From Flavobacteriaceae bacterium CRH (GTDB lineage Bacteria > Bacteroidota > Bacteroidia > Flavobacteriales > Flavobacteriaceae): a stretch of 64,000 nt of DNA. The stretch is from contig LMAJ01000030.1 in the NCBI GenBank assembly GCA_001507425.1, positions 28,468 through 92,467 of the forward strand. Reading direction: 5' to 3'. The stretch's first letter is position 1. Every line of letters starts with the position of its first letter. The notes beneath the pieces are model-generated. The model did not search any database, was not told the origin of the DNA, and saw nothing but the letters and a program-made list of their open reading frames with translations. Below, piece by piece: positions 51,780 to 62,000 of the stretch. The translations under genes and the position numbers were made by a program.

Positions 51780-53207
51780 ATGGAAGAATGTATCTCTGTT
51801 TTTGATATGCTTAAAATTGGTGTTGGGCCATCAAGCTCGCACACACTTGGTCCCTGGCGTGCCGCAGAACGTTTTTTAGTAGAGTTAAAAAGCGAATCTA
51901 TTTTAGAGCAAATTATCAGAGTTAAAGTTGATTTATATGGCTCACTTTCATTAACCGGAAAAGGCCACGCTACAGATTTGGCCGTTATGCTGGGTTTAAG
52001 CGGCCAGGATCCGGAATATATTCCGATTGATGATATTGCAGGAATTATAAAAACGATCGAAACCAAAAATGAAATCATTTTAGGAAATCAAATTTCGATT
52101 CCGTTTTACTTTCTTCAGGATATTGTTTTCAATAAAGACTTTCTTTCCTTCCATGCCAATGGATTAAAATTTACCGCTTATAAAGCTGATAATTCTGAAT
52201 ATGAATCTACTTTTTATTCTATCGGAGGAGGTTTTGTGGTGAAAGAAGAACGCATTAATGCCAAAATAAAAGAAGAAATAAAATGTGCTTTTCCGTTTCC
52301 GATTCAAAATGCCGTTGAGCTTTTAAATTATACTGTTTCAGAAAAGAAAATGATTTCTGAAATTGTTTATGAAAACGAAAAATCGATGCGTCCGGAAGCA
52401 GAAATTCATTCAGAATTAATGCGCATTTGGAACACAATGCTCGAATGCATGTATATAGGATGCCATACGGGAGGAATTCTTCCCGGCGGATTACGCGTTC
52501 GCCGAAGAGCTTTTGATATGCACCAGAATTTAATTGGTTTGTCTAATTATCATGATCCGCAAAGCTGGCTGGAAGAAATTAGAAAAACAGAAGTGAAATT
52601 TCGCCAAATCCTGAAATGGGTAAGCTGTTTTGCACTTGCCGTGAATGAAGTAAATGCATCATTAGGCCGCGTAGTTACAGCACCTACAAACGGAAGCGCC
52701 GGTGTAATTCCCGCAGTTTTAATGTATTACCTGGTGATTGAAAACCATGATGCCGGCGAAAAAGAAATCAAGCAATTTTTGATGGTTGCCGGAGAAATTG
52801 GAAGTATATTTAAAAAAGGATCTACGATTTCTGCAGCAATGGGCGGTTGTCAGGCCGAAATTGGAGTTTCGTCATCGATGGCGGCGGCGGCACTTTGCGA
52901 ACTTATGGGCGGCTCTCCTGCTCAGGTTTTAATGGCTGCCGAAATTGCAATGGAACATCATCTTGGTTTAACCTGCGACCCAATTGGTGGTTTGGTTCAG
53001 ATTCCGTGTATTGAAAGAAATACTATGGGCGCCATAAAAGCGATAAACGCTGCCGAATTGGCTCTTGAAACCGACTCCAAAAATGCAAAAGTGCCGTTAG
53101 ACAAAGTAATCAATACGATGTGGCAAACGGCAAAAGACATGAACTCAAAATACAAAGAAACCTCTGAAGGCGGATTGGCAATTGCAGTTAACATGGCTGA
53201 TTGCTAG
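51780..53207 (+). CDS. sdaA: L-serine ammonia-lyase (single-chain, iron-sulfur type)
   Basis: The product has 475 residues. Beta and alpha parts are fused: SVFDMLKIGVGPSSSHTLGP at the start, then VTAPTNGSAGVIPAVLMYYL, GGCQAEIGVSSSMAAAALCE, HLGLTCDPIGGLVQIPCIER. The cysteines in GGCQAE, GLTCDP and IPCIER hold the 4Fe-4S cluster. It converts serine to pyruvate and ammonia. Serine is also the precursor of O-acetylserine for cysteine, so it competes with CysK supply, though the genes are far apart. Confidence 0.95.
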   Translation: MEECISVFDMLKIGVGPSSSHTLGPWRAAERFLVELKSESILEQIIRVKVDLYGSLSLTGKGHATDLAVMLGLSGQDPEYIPIDDIAGIIKTIETKNEIILGNQISIPFYFLQDIVFNKDFLSFHANGLKFTAYKADNSEYESTFYSIGGGFVVKEERINAKIKEEIKCAFPFPIQNAVELLNYTVSEKKMISEIVYENEKSMRPEAEIHSELMRIWNTMLECMYIGCHTGGILPGGLRVRRRAFDMHQNLIGLSNYHDPQSWLEEIRKTEVKFRQILKWVSCFALAVNEVNASLGRVVTAPTNGSAGVIPAVLMYYLVIENHDAGEKEIKQFLMVAGEIGSIFKKGSTISAAMGGCQAEIGVSSSMAAAALCELMGGSPAQVLMAAEIAMEHHLGLTCDPIGGLVQIPCIERNTMGAIKAINAAELALETDSKNAKVPLDKVINTMWQTAKDMNSKYKETSEGGLAIAVNMADC

Positions 53208-53214
53208 AATATAT

Positions 53215-53309
53215 TTTTTTGCCACAGATTAAAGGATTAGCACAGATTAAATAATTTTAATTTAGCTTTATTAAAAATCCTTTTTAATCTTTTAATCTGT
53301 GGCAAAAAA
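53215..53309. repeat. Perfect 19-bp inverted repeat
   Basis: TTTTTTGCCACAGATTAAA (53215-53233) pairs with 53291-53309. The loop holds further AGGATT/AATCC complementarity, so the whole 95 nt can fold. It starts 8 nt after the sdaA stop and likely ends its transcript. The word AATCTGTGGCAAAAAA recurs near 45174-45189. Confidence 0.8.
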
Positions 53310-53333
53310 CCTTAGTTTCCAAAAACAAACTAC

Positions 53334-54533
53334 ATGAAAAAATACCACTTTTTAATTGCACTATTATTTTGCTCGGTTTTATTACAATCTCAAAATCGTT
53401 ATTTTCTTAATTCAGATACACGATTATATACTTCAACAAGCACTGCTGCTGAATTTTTAGGATATTTTAAATATGGTGCCGAAGTGCAGTTATTATCTGA
53501 AAGTAAAAATGGCTGGTACAAAGTAAAAGCAGATAATTTATCTGAAGGTTTTGTACCTGAAAAATTTGTAGCAACTAGTTTAAATGCCAAAGATGTTAAA
53601 GTTAGAGATAACGAAAATCCACTTATAGAAGGCAATGATGGTTATTATGGCGGAAATCATCTTTTTGTTTTGGTAGCTGGTTTAAAAGCACGAGCCCAAC
53701 CGGACAAAAACTCAAAAATCAGAGAAATTCTTTATACAGGCGATCCTGTTGCTATTAATTATTTACCAAAAAATCAGGATGAATGGGTAAATATCTCAGG
53801 CAATTTTAGCGATGAATATGCCAAATTTACTTTAAAAAAATTCGTTGGAAAAAGACCGGATTTCAATACATTATTAAAAGATTTTGACAAACTCGATGTT
53901 ACTAATATAACACAACGTAAAACGGCTGGCGAGCGACTTGTAGAACTGGCCTGGAATAGTGACAACGCAACATTAGCCCCGGCGTATCAAAGATATTATG
54001 AAGTTGTAAAACAGTTGAATGATCCTAAACTTCTTGCCGATACTGAATTGAATATGGCTATTGCCAAAGGATTGGCGAAACATAAAAAACAGGAAGAAAT
54101 TACGGCGTTTACAAAAAAATCAGAGTTTGTAATAAAAGGTTTAAAAACAAAATCATTATTTCTGACCCTGAAAGATTTAGAGAAAACATTAGGAAAACCC
54201 GCCAAAAAAGCAACCGTAAGTGATGAATGCGGTCTTTATATAAGTGAGCTTTTTTATTATTATCTGGATTTAGAAGCTTCTGTAGATGAAAAACAAAATA
54301 AAGTTGAAGTCATAAAAGTTTTCATAAATGGAAGTAACAAACTTGTTTTCAATACAGGCGCAGCATTAGACAGTTCATTAACTGAAAAAGCATTTATCGA
54401 AAAATACGGTTCTTATATTGGCGCTTCAATAAAAAACCCACATTCATACTCTATACCATTAGAAGACAGCCAATTTAATATAGAATTTAAAGACGGAAAG
54501 TTATTTACCATCGAAATATTCTACTATTGCTGA
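53334..54533 (+). CDS. Secreted protein with two SH3-like domains
   Basis: The product has 399 residues with a signal peptide (about 1-20). Two bacterial SH3 domains are seen: about 22-80 (LNSDTRLYTSTSTAAEFLGY to GWYKVKADNLSEGFVPEKF) and about 108-158 (GLKARAQPDKNSKIREILYT to EWVNISG). The C-terminal 200 residues (KPAKKATVSDECGLYISELF) are not recognised. SH3 domains of this type often bind peptidoglycan or peptides in the periplasm. Confidence 0.8.
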   Translation: MKKYHFLIALLFCSVLLQSQNRYFLNSDTRLYTSTSTAAEFLGYFKYGAEVQLLSESKNGWYKVKADNLSEGFVPEKFVATSLNAKDVKVRDNENPLIEGNDGYYGGNHLFVLVAGLKARAQPDKNSKIREILYTGDPVAINYLPKNQDEWVNISGNFSDEYAKFTLKKFVGKRPDFNTLLKDFDKLDVTNITQRKTAGERLVELAWNSDNATLAPAYQRYYEVVKQLNDPKLLADTELNMAIAKGLAKHKKQEEITAFTKKSEFVIKGLKTKSLFLTLKDLEKTLGKPAKKATVSDECGLYISELFYYYLDLEASVDEKQNKVEVIKVFINGSNKLVFNTGAALDSSLTEKAFIEKYGSYIGASIKNPHSYSIPLEDSQFNIEFKDGKLFTIEIFYYC

Positions 54534-54582
54534 TTTCAATCTATAATTATTCAATACTTTTACATCTTCAAAAAAAAATAAA

Positions 54583-55401
54583 ATGTCAGTAGCAAAAAAA
54601 GATTATAAAAGAATCACCACAAAATCGTTAATCGAAATGAAAAGCAACGGAGAAAAAATCTCTATGCTAACCGCTTACGATTTTACGATGGCAAAAATTG
54701 TTGATACCGCTGGTGTCGATGTGATTTTAGTGGGAGATTCAGCATCGAATGTTATGGCTGGTCATGAAACGACTTTGCCAATTACTTTAGATCAAATGAT
54801 ATATCACGCATCATCTGTAGTTCGTGCTGTAGAAAGAGCCTTAGTTGTGGTAGATTTACCTTTTGGAAGTTACCAGTCTGACCCAAAAGAAGCGTTACGT
54901 TCTGCCATCAGAATCATGAAAGAAAGCGGCGGACATGCTGTAAAATTGGAAGGCGGAAAAGAAATTAAAGAATCTATCAAAAAAATATTAAACGCAGGAA
55001 TCCCGGTTATGGGGCATTTGGGTTTAACGCCACAATCGATTTACAAATTCGGAACTTACAGCGTTCGTGCTAAAGAAGATGAAGAAGCCGAAAAATTAAT
55101 TGAAGATGCCAAAATGCTTGAAAAAGTAGGTTGTTTTGGTGTCGTTCTTGAAAAAATCCCTGCTGATTTAGCTGAAAAAGTAGCCAAAAGTATTTCGATT
55201 CCCGTTATCGGAATTGGTGCCGGAGGCGGTGTCGATGGTCAAGTTTTGGTTATTCACGATATGTTGGGAATGAACAATGAATTTAGTCCACGTTTTTTAC
55301 GTCGTTACTTAAATTTATACGATGAAATGACAAAAGCAATTGGTCAATATGCCGCTGATGTTAAGGCTAGTGATTTTCCTAATTCTAGTGAACAATACTA
55401 A
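54583..55401 (+). CDS. panB: 3-methyl-2-oxobutanoate hydroxymethyltransferase
   Basis: The product has 272 residues, normal for PanB. It makes ketopantoate from 2-oxoisovalerate and methylenetetrahydrofolate in pantothenate and CoA synthesis. Diagnostic stretches are MLTAYDFTMAKIVDTAGVDV, LVGDSASNVMAGHETTLPIT, VKLEGGKE, GHLGLTPQS and IGIGAGGGVDGQVLVIHDML. Other pan genes are not in the window. Confidence 0.96.
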   Translation: MSVAKKDYKRITTKSLIEMKSNGEKISMLTAYDFTMAKIVDTAGVDVILVGDSASNVMAGHETTLPITLDQMIYHASSVVRAVERALVVVDLPFGSYQSDPKEALRSAIRIMKESGGHAVKLEGGKEIKESIKKILNAGIPVMGHLGLTPQSIYKFGTYSVRAKEDEEAEKLIEDAKMLEKVGCFGVVLEKIPADLAEKVAKSISIPVIGIGAGGGVDGQVLVIHDMLGMNNEFSPRFLRRYLNLYDEMTKAIGQYAADVKASDFPNSSEQY

Positions 55402-55402
55402 A

Positions 55403-55517
55403 TTAGACTTGCTTAGATTTTTAGACTGACTTAGACTTCTTAGATTTTGTGTTTAAAATTATTTAATGACATAAATCTAAGAAGTCTAAGTCAGTCTAAA
55501 AATCTAAGCAAGTCTAA
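55403..55517. repeat. Perfect 45-bp inverted repeat
   Basis: Arms at 55403-55447 and 55473-55517 are exact complements over 45 bp with a 25-nt loop. Each arm is made of related words such as AAGTCTAAGTCAGTCTAA and AAATCTAAGCAAGTCTAA. It begins right after the panB stop. A third copy of the right arm lies at 55906-55950. Confidence 0.92.
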
Positions 55518-55544
55518 AAATCTAAACATGTAAACACCTAAGAC

Positions 55545-55895
55545 ATGCATCAATTTAAAGAGCTTTTAATTTGGAAGAAAAGCAGATTATTTTGTTCTAG
55601 AATTTATTCCGTAACATCAACATTTCCCAGTGAAGAAAAATTCGGAATTACAAATCAATTAAGAAGAGCTTCTGTTTCTATTCCTTCAAACATTGCAGAA
55701 GGTTCTTCCAGAAATTCAAACAAAGATTTTGCAAGATTTTTAGAAATAGCAATTGGCTCTGCCTACGAAGTTGAAACGCAACTTCTAATTTCATCCGACT
55801 TAGGATTTATGAATGAAGAAAGTACAACTGAATTAATAAATATGTTAGAAGAAATTACTAAAATGACATCCAGATTTAGAGCGACACTATTATAA
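55545..55895 (+). CDS. Four-helix-bundle protein, S23/IVP family
   Basis: The product has 116 residues. FKELLIWKKSRLFCSRIYSV, FGITNQLRRASVSIPSNIAE then GSSRNSNKDFARFLEIAIGS and AYEVETQLLIS form the typical pattern of S23 proteins, first found in intervening sequences of 23S rRNA genes and related to the Avd protein of diversity-generating retroelements. Here it stands alone between panB and rluA, bracketed by 45-bp repeats. No reverse transcriptase or rRNA gene is near. It forms a pentameric bundle in known cases; the role is unknown. Confidence 0.9.
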   Translation: MHQFKELLIWKKSRLFCSRIYSVTSTFPSEEKFGITNQLRRASVSIPSNIAEGSSRNSNKDFARFLEIAIGSAYEVETQLLISSDLGFMNEESTTELINMLEEITKMTSRFRATLL

Positions 55896-55905
55896 TTCTA
55901 AAGTA

Positions 55906-55950
55906 AAGTCTAAGAAGTCTAAGTCAGTCTAAAAATCTAAGCCAGTCTAA
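55906..55950 (+). repeat. Third copy of the 45-bp repeat
   Basis: 55906-55950 matches 55473-55517 in direct orientation with two mismatches. Its end abuts the ATG of the RluA gene at 55952. Together with the upstream copy it brackets the S23 gene. Confidence 0.9.
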
Positions 55951-55951
55951 A

Positions 55952-56641
55952 ATGAAAATAGTTTCCGATAAAACCAATCTCCAAATCCTTCACGAAGACA
56001 ACCATATTATTGTGGTAAACAAACGCGTAGGCGATATTGTGCAGGGTGATAAAACGGGTGACAAACCTTTATCTGATGTTGTCAAAGAATACATTAAGGA
56101 CAAATACAACAAACCCGGTGATGTGTTTTTGGGAGTGATTCATCGTTTAGATCGTCCTACTACGGGAATTGTTGTTTTTGCCAGAACCAGCAAAGCATTA
56201 ACACGTATGAACGAAATGTTCAGCAATCGCGAAACACAAAAAACGTATTGGGCAGTTGTCAAGAATAAACCTCAGGAAAAAAGTGCTAAATTGGTTCATT
56301 TTTTAAAACGAAATGAAAAAAATAATACTTCAAAAGCGCATTTAAAAGAAGTTCCGGATAGCAAAGTTGCCAGTTTGGATTATACGGTTTTTAAAGAACT
56401 TCAAAATTATGTGGCGCTGGAAATCAATTTGCATACGGGGCGTCATCATCAAATTCGTGCACAATTAGCTGCTATTGGTTCTCCTATAAAAGGCGATTTA
56501 AAATATGGTTTTGACCGAAGCAATCCTGACGGAGGAATTCATCTTCATGCCAGAAAACTAGTTTTTGTTCATCCTGTTTCTAAAGAAAATATTACGATTA
56601 TCGCACCAACTCCCGACGAAACGATTTGGAATGCACTGTGA
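55952..56641 (+). CDS. RluA-family pseudouridine synthase
   Basis: The product has 229 residues. The catalytic Asp67 lies in GVIHRLDRPTTGIVVFART. YVALEINLHTGRHHQIRAQL and GDLKYGFDRSNPDGGIHLHA follow in the usual order. No S4 domain is present. It modifies uridine in rRNA or tRNA; the exact site cannot be read. The ATG directly follows a 45-bp repeat, so its mRNA leader is repeat-derived. Confidence 0.93.
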   Translation: MKIVSDKTNLQILHEDNHIIVVNKRVGDIVQGDKTGDKPLSDVVKEYIKDKYNKPGDVFLGVIHRLDRPTTGIVVFARTSKALTRMNEMFSNRETQKTYWAVVKNKPQEKSAKLVHFLKRNEKNNTSKAHLKEVPDSKVASLDYTVFKELQNYVALEINLHTGRHHQIRAQLAAIGSPIKGDLKYGFDRSNPDGGIHLHARKLVFVHPVSKENITIIAPTPDETIWNAL

Positions 56642-56715
56642 TTTTATGATAAAATTCTTATTTTTTAAATATTTATCAATTAACTTGCAGAGACAAAAAT
56701 CAAGTTGATCGTACA

Positions 56716-58044
56716 ATGGACTATAAAAACGACATAGCATACCGAAAAGAAACGCTTAAAAAATTGTTGCATAACATTCAAAAAAGCGAAGACTTAATTG
56801 TAAAAGCTTTATACGATGATTTTAAAAAGCCTGAATTTGAAGCTGTTTTAACAGAAACAAATTATGTTATTTCAGAATTGAAAGACACCATTAAAAGCAT
56901 TAAAAAATGGGCTAAACCAAAACGCGTTTTTCCATCCCTTCTCAACTTCCCTTCTACAGATTATATTTATAAAGAACCTTACGGAAAAGTCCTGGTTATT
57001 GCGCCTTGGAATTATCCTTTTCAACTGGCACTATGCCCTTTAATTTCTGCTGTAGCGGCAGGAAACCGTGTGGTTTTAAAACCTTCAGAACTTACTCCAA
57101 ATACGTCTGCAATTATTGCTAAAATTATTGAAAAAACATTTCATGTAAATCACGTGGAAGTAATTGAAGGCGGGGTCGAAACTTCAAATAAATTATTAGC
57201 ACAACGCTGGGATTATATCTTTTTTACCGGAAGTGTTACCGTTGGAAAAGTAGTAGCAAAAGCTGCTGCCGAAAACTTAACTCCGGTTACGCTGGAATTA
57301 GGCGGGAAAAACCCTTGCATTATCGATGAAACGGCAGATTTAAAATTAGCTGCAAAACGAATCGTCTGGGGAAAATTTATTAATGCAGGCCAAACTTGCA
57401 TTGCTCCCGATTATATTTTGATTCAAAAAAATATGAAAATCAATTTCATCTCTTTTTTGATGGAAGAAATCACAAAAGCATACGGTAAAAAACTGGAGAA
57501 ATCTCCTGATTTTGCCCGCATCATAAATACCAAAAACTGGTTGCGTTTAGTAAATATGATTGAATCTGAAAAAATAAGTTTTGGCGGAGAAACCGATGCC
57601 AATAAACTATACATTTCACCCACTTTAATCGAAGAACCGGATCTTGATAGTCCTGTAATGAAAGAAGAAATTTTTGGTCCTATTTTACCAATTCTTACGT
57701 ATGAAACCGATGATGATATTAAAAATGTTGTTAGCAGATATGAGAAACCTCTTGCTTTTTATATTTTTAGCGACAACAAATCTTTTGCTAAGAAATTAAT
57801 CTCAACTTATTCTTTTGGAGGCGGTTGCATTAACGATACCGTAGTTCATTTTTCTAATAAAAGACTGCCTTTCGGAGGTGTTGGCCATAGCGGAATTGGA
57901 GCGTATCATGGTCAATTGAGCTTTGATATTTTTTCGCATCATAAAGGAGTTGTCAAAAAAGGCAACTGGATCGATTTACCCATGCGTTATGCGCCCTACA
58001 AGGATAAACTTGCAAGCATTAAACGCTTATTAAACTGGATGTAA
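56716..58044 (+). CDS. Aldehyde dehydrogenase (class 3-like)
   Basis: The product has 442 residues, short as in class 3 and fatty aldehyde dehydrogenases. Asn99 (PWNYP) stabilises the intermediate, the general base is Glu194 (LELGGKNP) and the nucleophile is Cys228 (NAGQTCIAPDY). FTGSVTVGK is the NAD loop, and KEEIFGPILPI follows. It oxidises medium- or long-chain aldehydes with NAD(P). No adjacent pathway genes point to the substrate. Confidence 0.94.
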   Translation: MDYKNDIAYRKETLKKLLHNIQKSEDLIVKALYDDFKKPEFEAVLTETNYVISELKDTIKSIKKWAKPKRVFPSLLNFPSTDYIYKEPYGKVLVIAPWNYPFQLALCPLISAVAAGNRVVLKPSELTPNTSAIIAKIIEKTFHVNHVEVIEGGVETSNKLLAQRWDYIFFTGSVTVGKVVAKAAAENLTPVTLELGGKNPCIIDETADLKLAAKRIVWGKFINAGQTCIAPDYILIQKNMKINFISFLMEEITKAYGKKLEKSPDFARIINTKNWLRLVNMIESEKISFGGETDANKLYISPTLIEEPDLDSPVMKEEIFGPILPILTYETDDDIKNVVSRYEKPLAFYIFSDNKSFAKKLISTYSFGGGCINDTVVHFSNKRLPFGGVGHSGIGAYHGQLSFDIFSHHKGVVKKGNWIDLPMRYAPYKDKLASIKRLLNWM

Positions 58045-58159
58045 GCACGAAAACCTTTTCGTAATGTTTTGTAGAATTTTATACGAAATTGATTAAATAT
58101 ATTATATTTACGTCAATAAAAAATTAATACCAAAGAGTATTTAAAATTCTACCAAAAAA

Positions 58160-58948
58160 ATGAAATCTACACTTGATAAAATTGAGGACATTAAAAGAAA
58201 CGGCTATTCCTTAGACTTTTCTGATGTTTTTAACAACGCTTTCGAAAACTATCAAAAAATAGCGCTTTACGCAGGATTAATATTATTGATATTTTCAATT
58301 CTGGCATTTTTTCTTGGCGGAGGTATTTTAGTTTCTATTTATGGCGCGGAGCACTTTAATGAAGGTTTTTTGAAAAGCATACAAAACGAAGAAACAACAA
58401 GTTCTGTACTAGCAATTTACAGTTTAGTAATTGCTTTTATATCAGCACTTTTTAGTCCGTTTACAGCTGGATTTTTAAAAATGGCACACAGTGCAGATAG
58501 AGATGAACAATTTAATGTCTCAACAATATTCAGCTATTATAATTCCCGTTATTTTCCACAACTTTTTATTGCAATGTTATTAATTTCACTGACAAGCGGC
58601 TTAATTTCAGTTCTTTTTAATATGGCGGGAATCGTCATTATAGATACCCTGATTGCACTTGCTATTACTGTTTTTACAACATTAACAATACCATTAATTA
58701 TTTTTGGAGATCTAAAAGCAATTGACGCTATAAAATCCAGTATTACTTTGGTAAGTAAACAACCATTGACAATTATACTTTTACTTCTTGTAGCCGGTAT
58801 AGCTTCGGCTGTAGGTTTAATTGGCTTTTGTATTGCTGTTGCATTCACTATACCGATAACCTATTCTGTAAAATATGCTTTATATAATGCTATATTAAAT
58901 ATTGACGAAGAAAATTCAATCGATTCAATCGGATCTGAGTCAGAATAA
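58160..58948 (+). CDS. Hypothetical multi-pass membrane protein (262 aa)
   Basis: A soluble N-terminal 35 residues (KIEDIKRNGYSLDFSDVFNN) is followed by about six hydrophobic helices (near 38-65, 92-112, 133-155, 157-185, 200-225 and 227-240) and an acidic tail. The layout resembles flavobacterial proteins related to the membrane domain of glycerophosphodiester phosphodiesterases and DUF975. There is no catalytic motif. It lies 89 bp upstream of the hybrid kinase. Confidence 0.65.
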   Translation: MKSTLDKIEDIKRNGYSLDFSDVFNNAFENYQKIALYAGLILLIFSILAFFLGGGILVSIYGAEHFNEGFLKSIQNEETTSSVLAIYSLVIAFISALFSPFTAGFLKMAHSADRDEQFNVSTIFSYYNSRYFPQLFIAMLLISLTSGLISVLFNMAGIVIIDTLIALAITVFTTLTIPLIIFGDLKAIDAIKSSITLVSKQPLTIILLLLVAGIASAVGLIGFCIAVAFTIPITYSVKYALYNAILNIDEENSIDSIGSESE

Positions 58949-59037
58949 AACAGAAGATTCCGGATAAAAAAGGGCATAACCAACTCTTTCGGATAATTCT
59001 AAAATGCTATTACTAAACCAAACATAACCAGAATTCT

Positions 59038-62000
59038 ATGGTAGAAAACTATAGTTTTTTTAATGTATCGATTTCAGGAATCGCCAATTTTGGAGATGCC
59101 TTGAAATCGATTATTACAAATTGGTTTGTTTTTAATTCTGATATCATTTTCTACAACAATCCTAAACTCATCATTTTAGGATTATCATTGTTTGGTTTCT
59201 TAAGTTTGCTTGTCTACCAGTTTTTTAGAATTAAAGCAAAAATTGGATATTTCATAGAGAAAAAACTCGAAACCGAAACCGCTCATAAAGAATATCAATT
59301 ATATGCACTCTTCTTTGGTATTGCCATTATTGTAATTGAAATTGTAAACGAAATTTTTAAAATTCGTCCCCGGAGTTTATTTGTTTTTAATGTTGTTATT
59401 GGTATTTCGGTATTGCTGATGTACTTTATAACAGACAAAATCAAATTTTTACGCGACCGGACGCAGGAAATTTTTATATTCTTTTTCTTTATTTATTTCG
59501 GATATGTCGCCCGAAATATCATTTATCTTGAAAATGATGTTGTTCCTGTAATTACTTTTTTACTCTCCTTTTTCTTTTCGTACAACATTCTTAAACCTAT
59601 AAAAATCTATTGGATATTTGTTGCAATTGTATTTGCGTACCTGATTACAACCGTAATTTTTCACCTAATACCAATAAAATCCTCTATTTTATTAATCAAT
59701 TTTTGCATCATTGTTTTCATCATCAATCATGTCAATTATGCCGTTTTATTAAACAACCGGGACAATTTCAGATTTACAAACGAAATTGTTCATAAAGGAA
59801 ATTCCTTAACTATTGCCACAAAAAAAAAAGGTGAAGTATTGTTTAGCAGTGAAACCATAACCGCTATTTTAGGATATTCTCCGGATGAAGTTATGGCAAT
59901 GGAATTCTGGAAACTTACCGAAGACCCTGAATTTAAAAGAGATAATTACCACAAGACTTATATAGATAACAAATTATATATCAGCAAATTAAAAAGCAAA
60001 AACGGAGAATTCAAATATATTCAGTGGAAAGATAAAAAGTTTTCGAATGACTTAATTATCAGCATTGGCCAGGATGTTACCGAGCAAATTATTGTTCAGG
60101 ATCAATATAAAAACCTGATCCAGACTGCGACCGATATTATTTTTGAAATTAATGTAGATGGTTATTTTACCTTCATAAATGAATTTGGTTTTTCAATTCT
60201 TGGTTATTCTCAAGATGAAGTTATTATGCAACATTATTCGAATTTCATTCACGTAGATTACATCAAAAATGCGGTTGATTTTTATGAGAATTTAGCACAA
60301 AACGAACTTAATTATCCAACGATTGAAATTCCGGTCATAAAAAAAAGCGGTGAAGAAATATGGATCTCTCAAAAAGTAATCATACGTAAAAATGATTTGG
60401 GCGAAACAACTGGTTATGCAGGTATTGCGAGAGATATTACAGAAATAAAAAATATCGAAAACGAGAAAAAAAGGCGTTTAGAAAAAATTGAAGCGTATAA
60501 TAATTCTACCAAAAAATTATCGACAACAGACTTTCGCGGATACAACGATCTGCAAGTTGTAATTGATTATATCATTCAGGAAGCCGCCACGGTTTCTAAA
60601 ACAAACAGAGTTAGTTTCTGGAAATATTCTAACGACATTATTACCTGCAAAAATTTATTTAGCTGGGATAATCAAAGTTTAAGTGACAAAAATATTCTGG
60701 ATAAAGAATCTTATCCTATTTATTTTGAAACCTTAAAAAACAAGGCCATTATAAATGCTTCTGATGTATTCAATAAATTAGAAACCTCTGAATTTCAGCA
60801 AGTTTATTTCATTAAAAATAAAATAAAATCGATGCTGGATGTGCCAATCTTCTTAAACGGACAATTGGCCGGCGTTGCTTGTTTTGAAAGTACCGAGCAA
60901 AAAAGAGAATGGGACAATGAGGATATTAATTATGCCAGAACAATTTCAGATGTTATTTCGTTGGCTATTTCATCGCAAATGCGCCTTAAAGCAGAAAAAA
61001 AACTAGAATTAAAAAGTGAATTATTATCTGCATTGGCGCTTTGTACAGAGAAATTTTTACTAAGCAAAAGTCCGCAAAATATGTTTGAGGAAACCTATGA
61101 AATTATAGGAAAGGCTGCAAAAGTAGATCATATTTTTTATTATGAAAAAGATTTTGAAACCTACACCTTAAGTCGGAAATACAAATGGTCGAGAGATGGA
61201 GTTAAGGATCAAATAACAGAAGTACAAGACTATACAGAAGAAAACCTGCAAGAGGTTATTCATCATGCTCAAAACAAAAAAGTTTTAAGCACGCTGACCC
61301 GAAATCTTGAAGATACTTTTTTTAAAAGATTATTAGTTGCAAACAAAATCAAATCAATATTGATTTTGCCTTTGTATGTAAACAATAATTTTTCGGGATT
61401 TATTGGTTTTGATGATTGTACCAAAGAACGAAAATGGTCTGATGATGAAATTTATATCTTTCAGACATTGGCACATAATATTTCATCGGCGTTAGACCGA
61501 AATAGAAATATGGCCAAAGTCAAAGAAAGTGAAGATGCGATAAAAGCAAAGGAATTAGCAGAAGCAGCAAACAAATCGAAATCGGATTTCCTGGCCAATA
61601 TGTCGCACGAAATTCGAACGCCTTTAAACGGTATAATTGGATTTACGCATTTATTGATGAAAACTAATCTTGAAGAAATTCAGGAAAAGTACATGACAAC
61701 CATCAACCAATCTGCACATTCATTACTGGAAATCATCAATGATATTCTTGATTTTTCTAAAATTGAAGCCGGAAAACTGGAACTTTTTATTGATTTATAC
61801 GATATTCAGAAAATACTCGGACAAATATTTGATCTGATTATTTACGAATCGAATCAGAAAAACCTTGATTTAGAATTAAACGTCGATCCTAATGTCCCTA
61901 AATATATCTGGACGGATATTGTTCGTTTAAAACAAATTTTGATTAACCTTTTATCGAATGCCATAAAGTTTACAAACGAAGGCTCTATAAAACTGAATGT

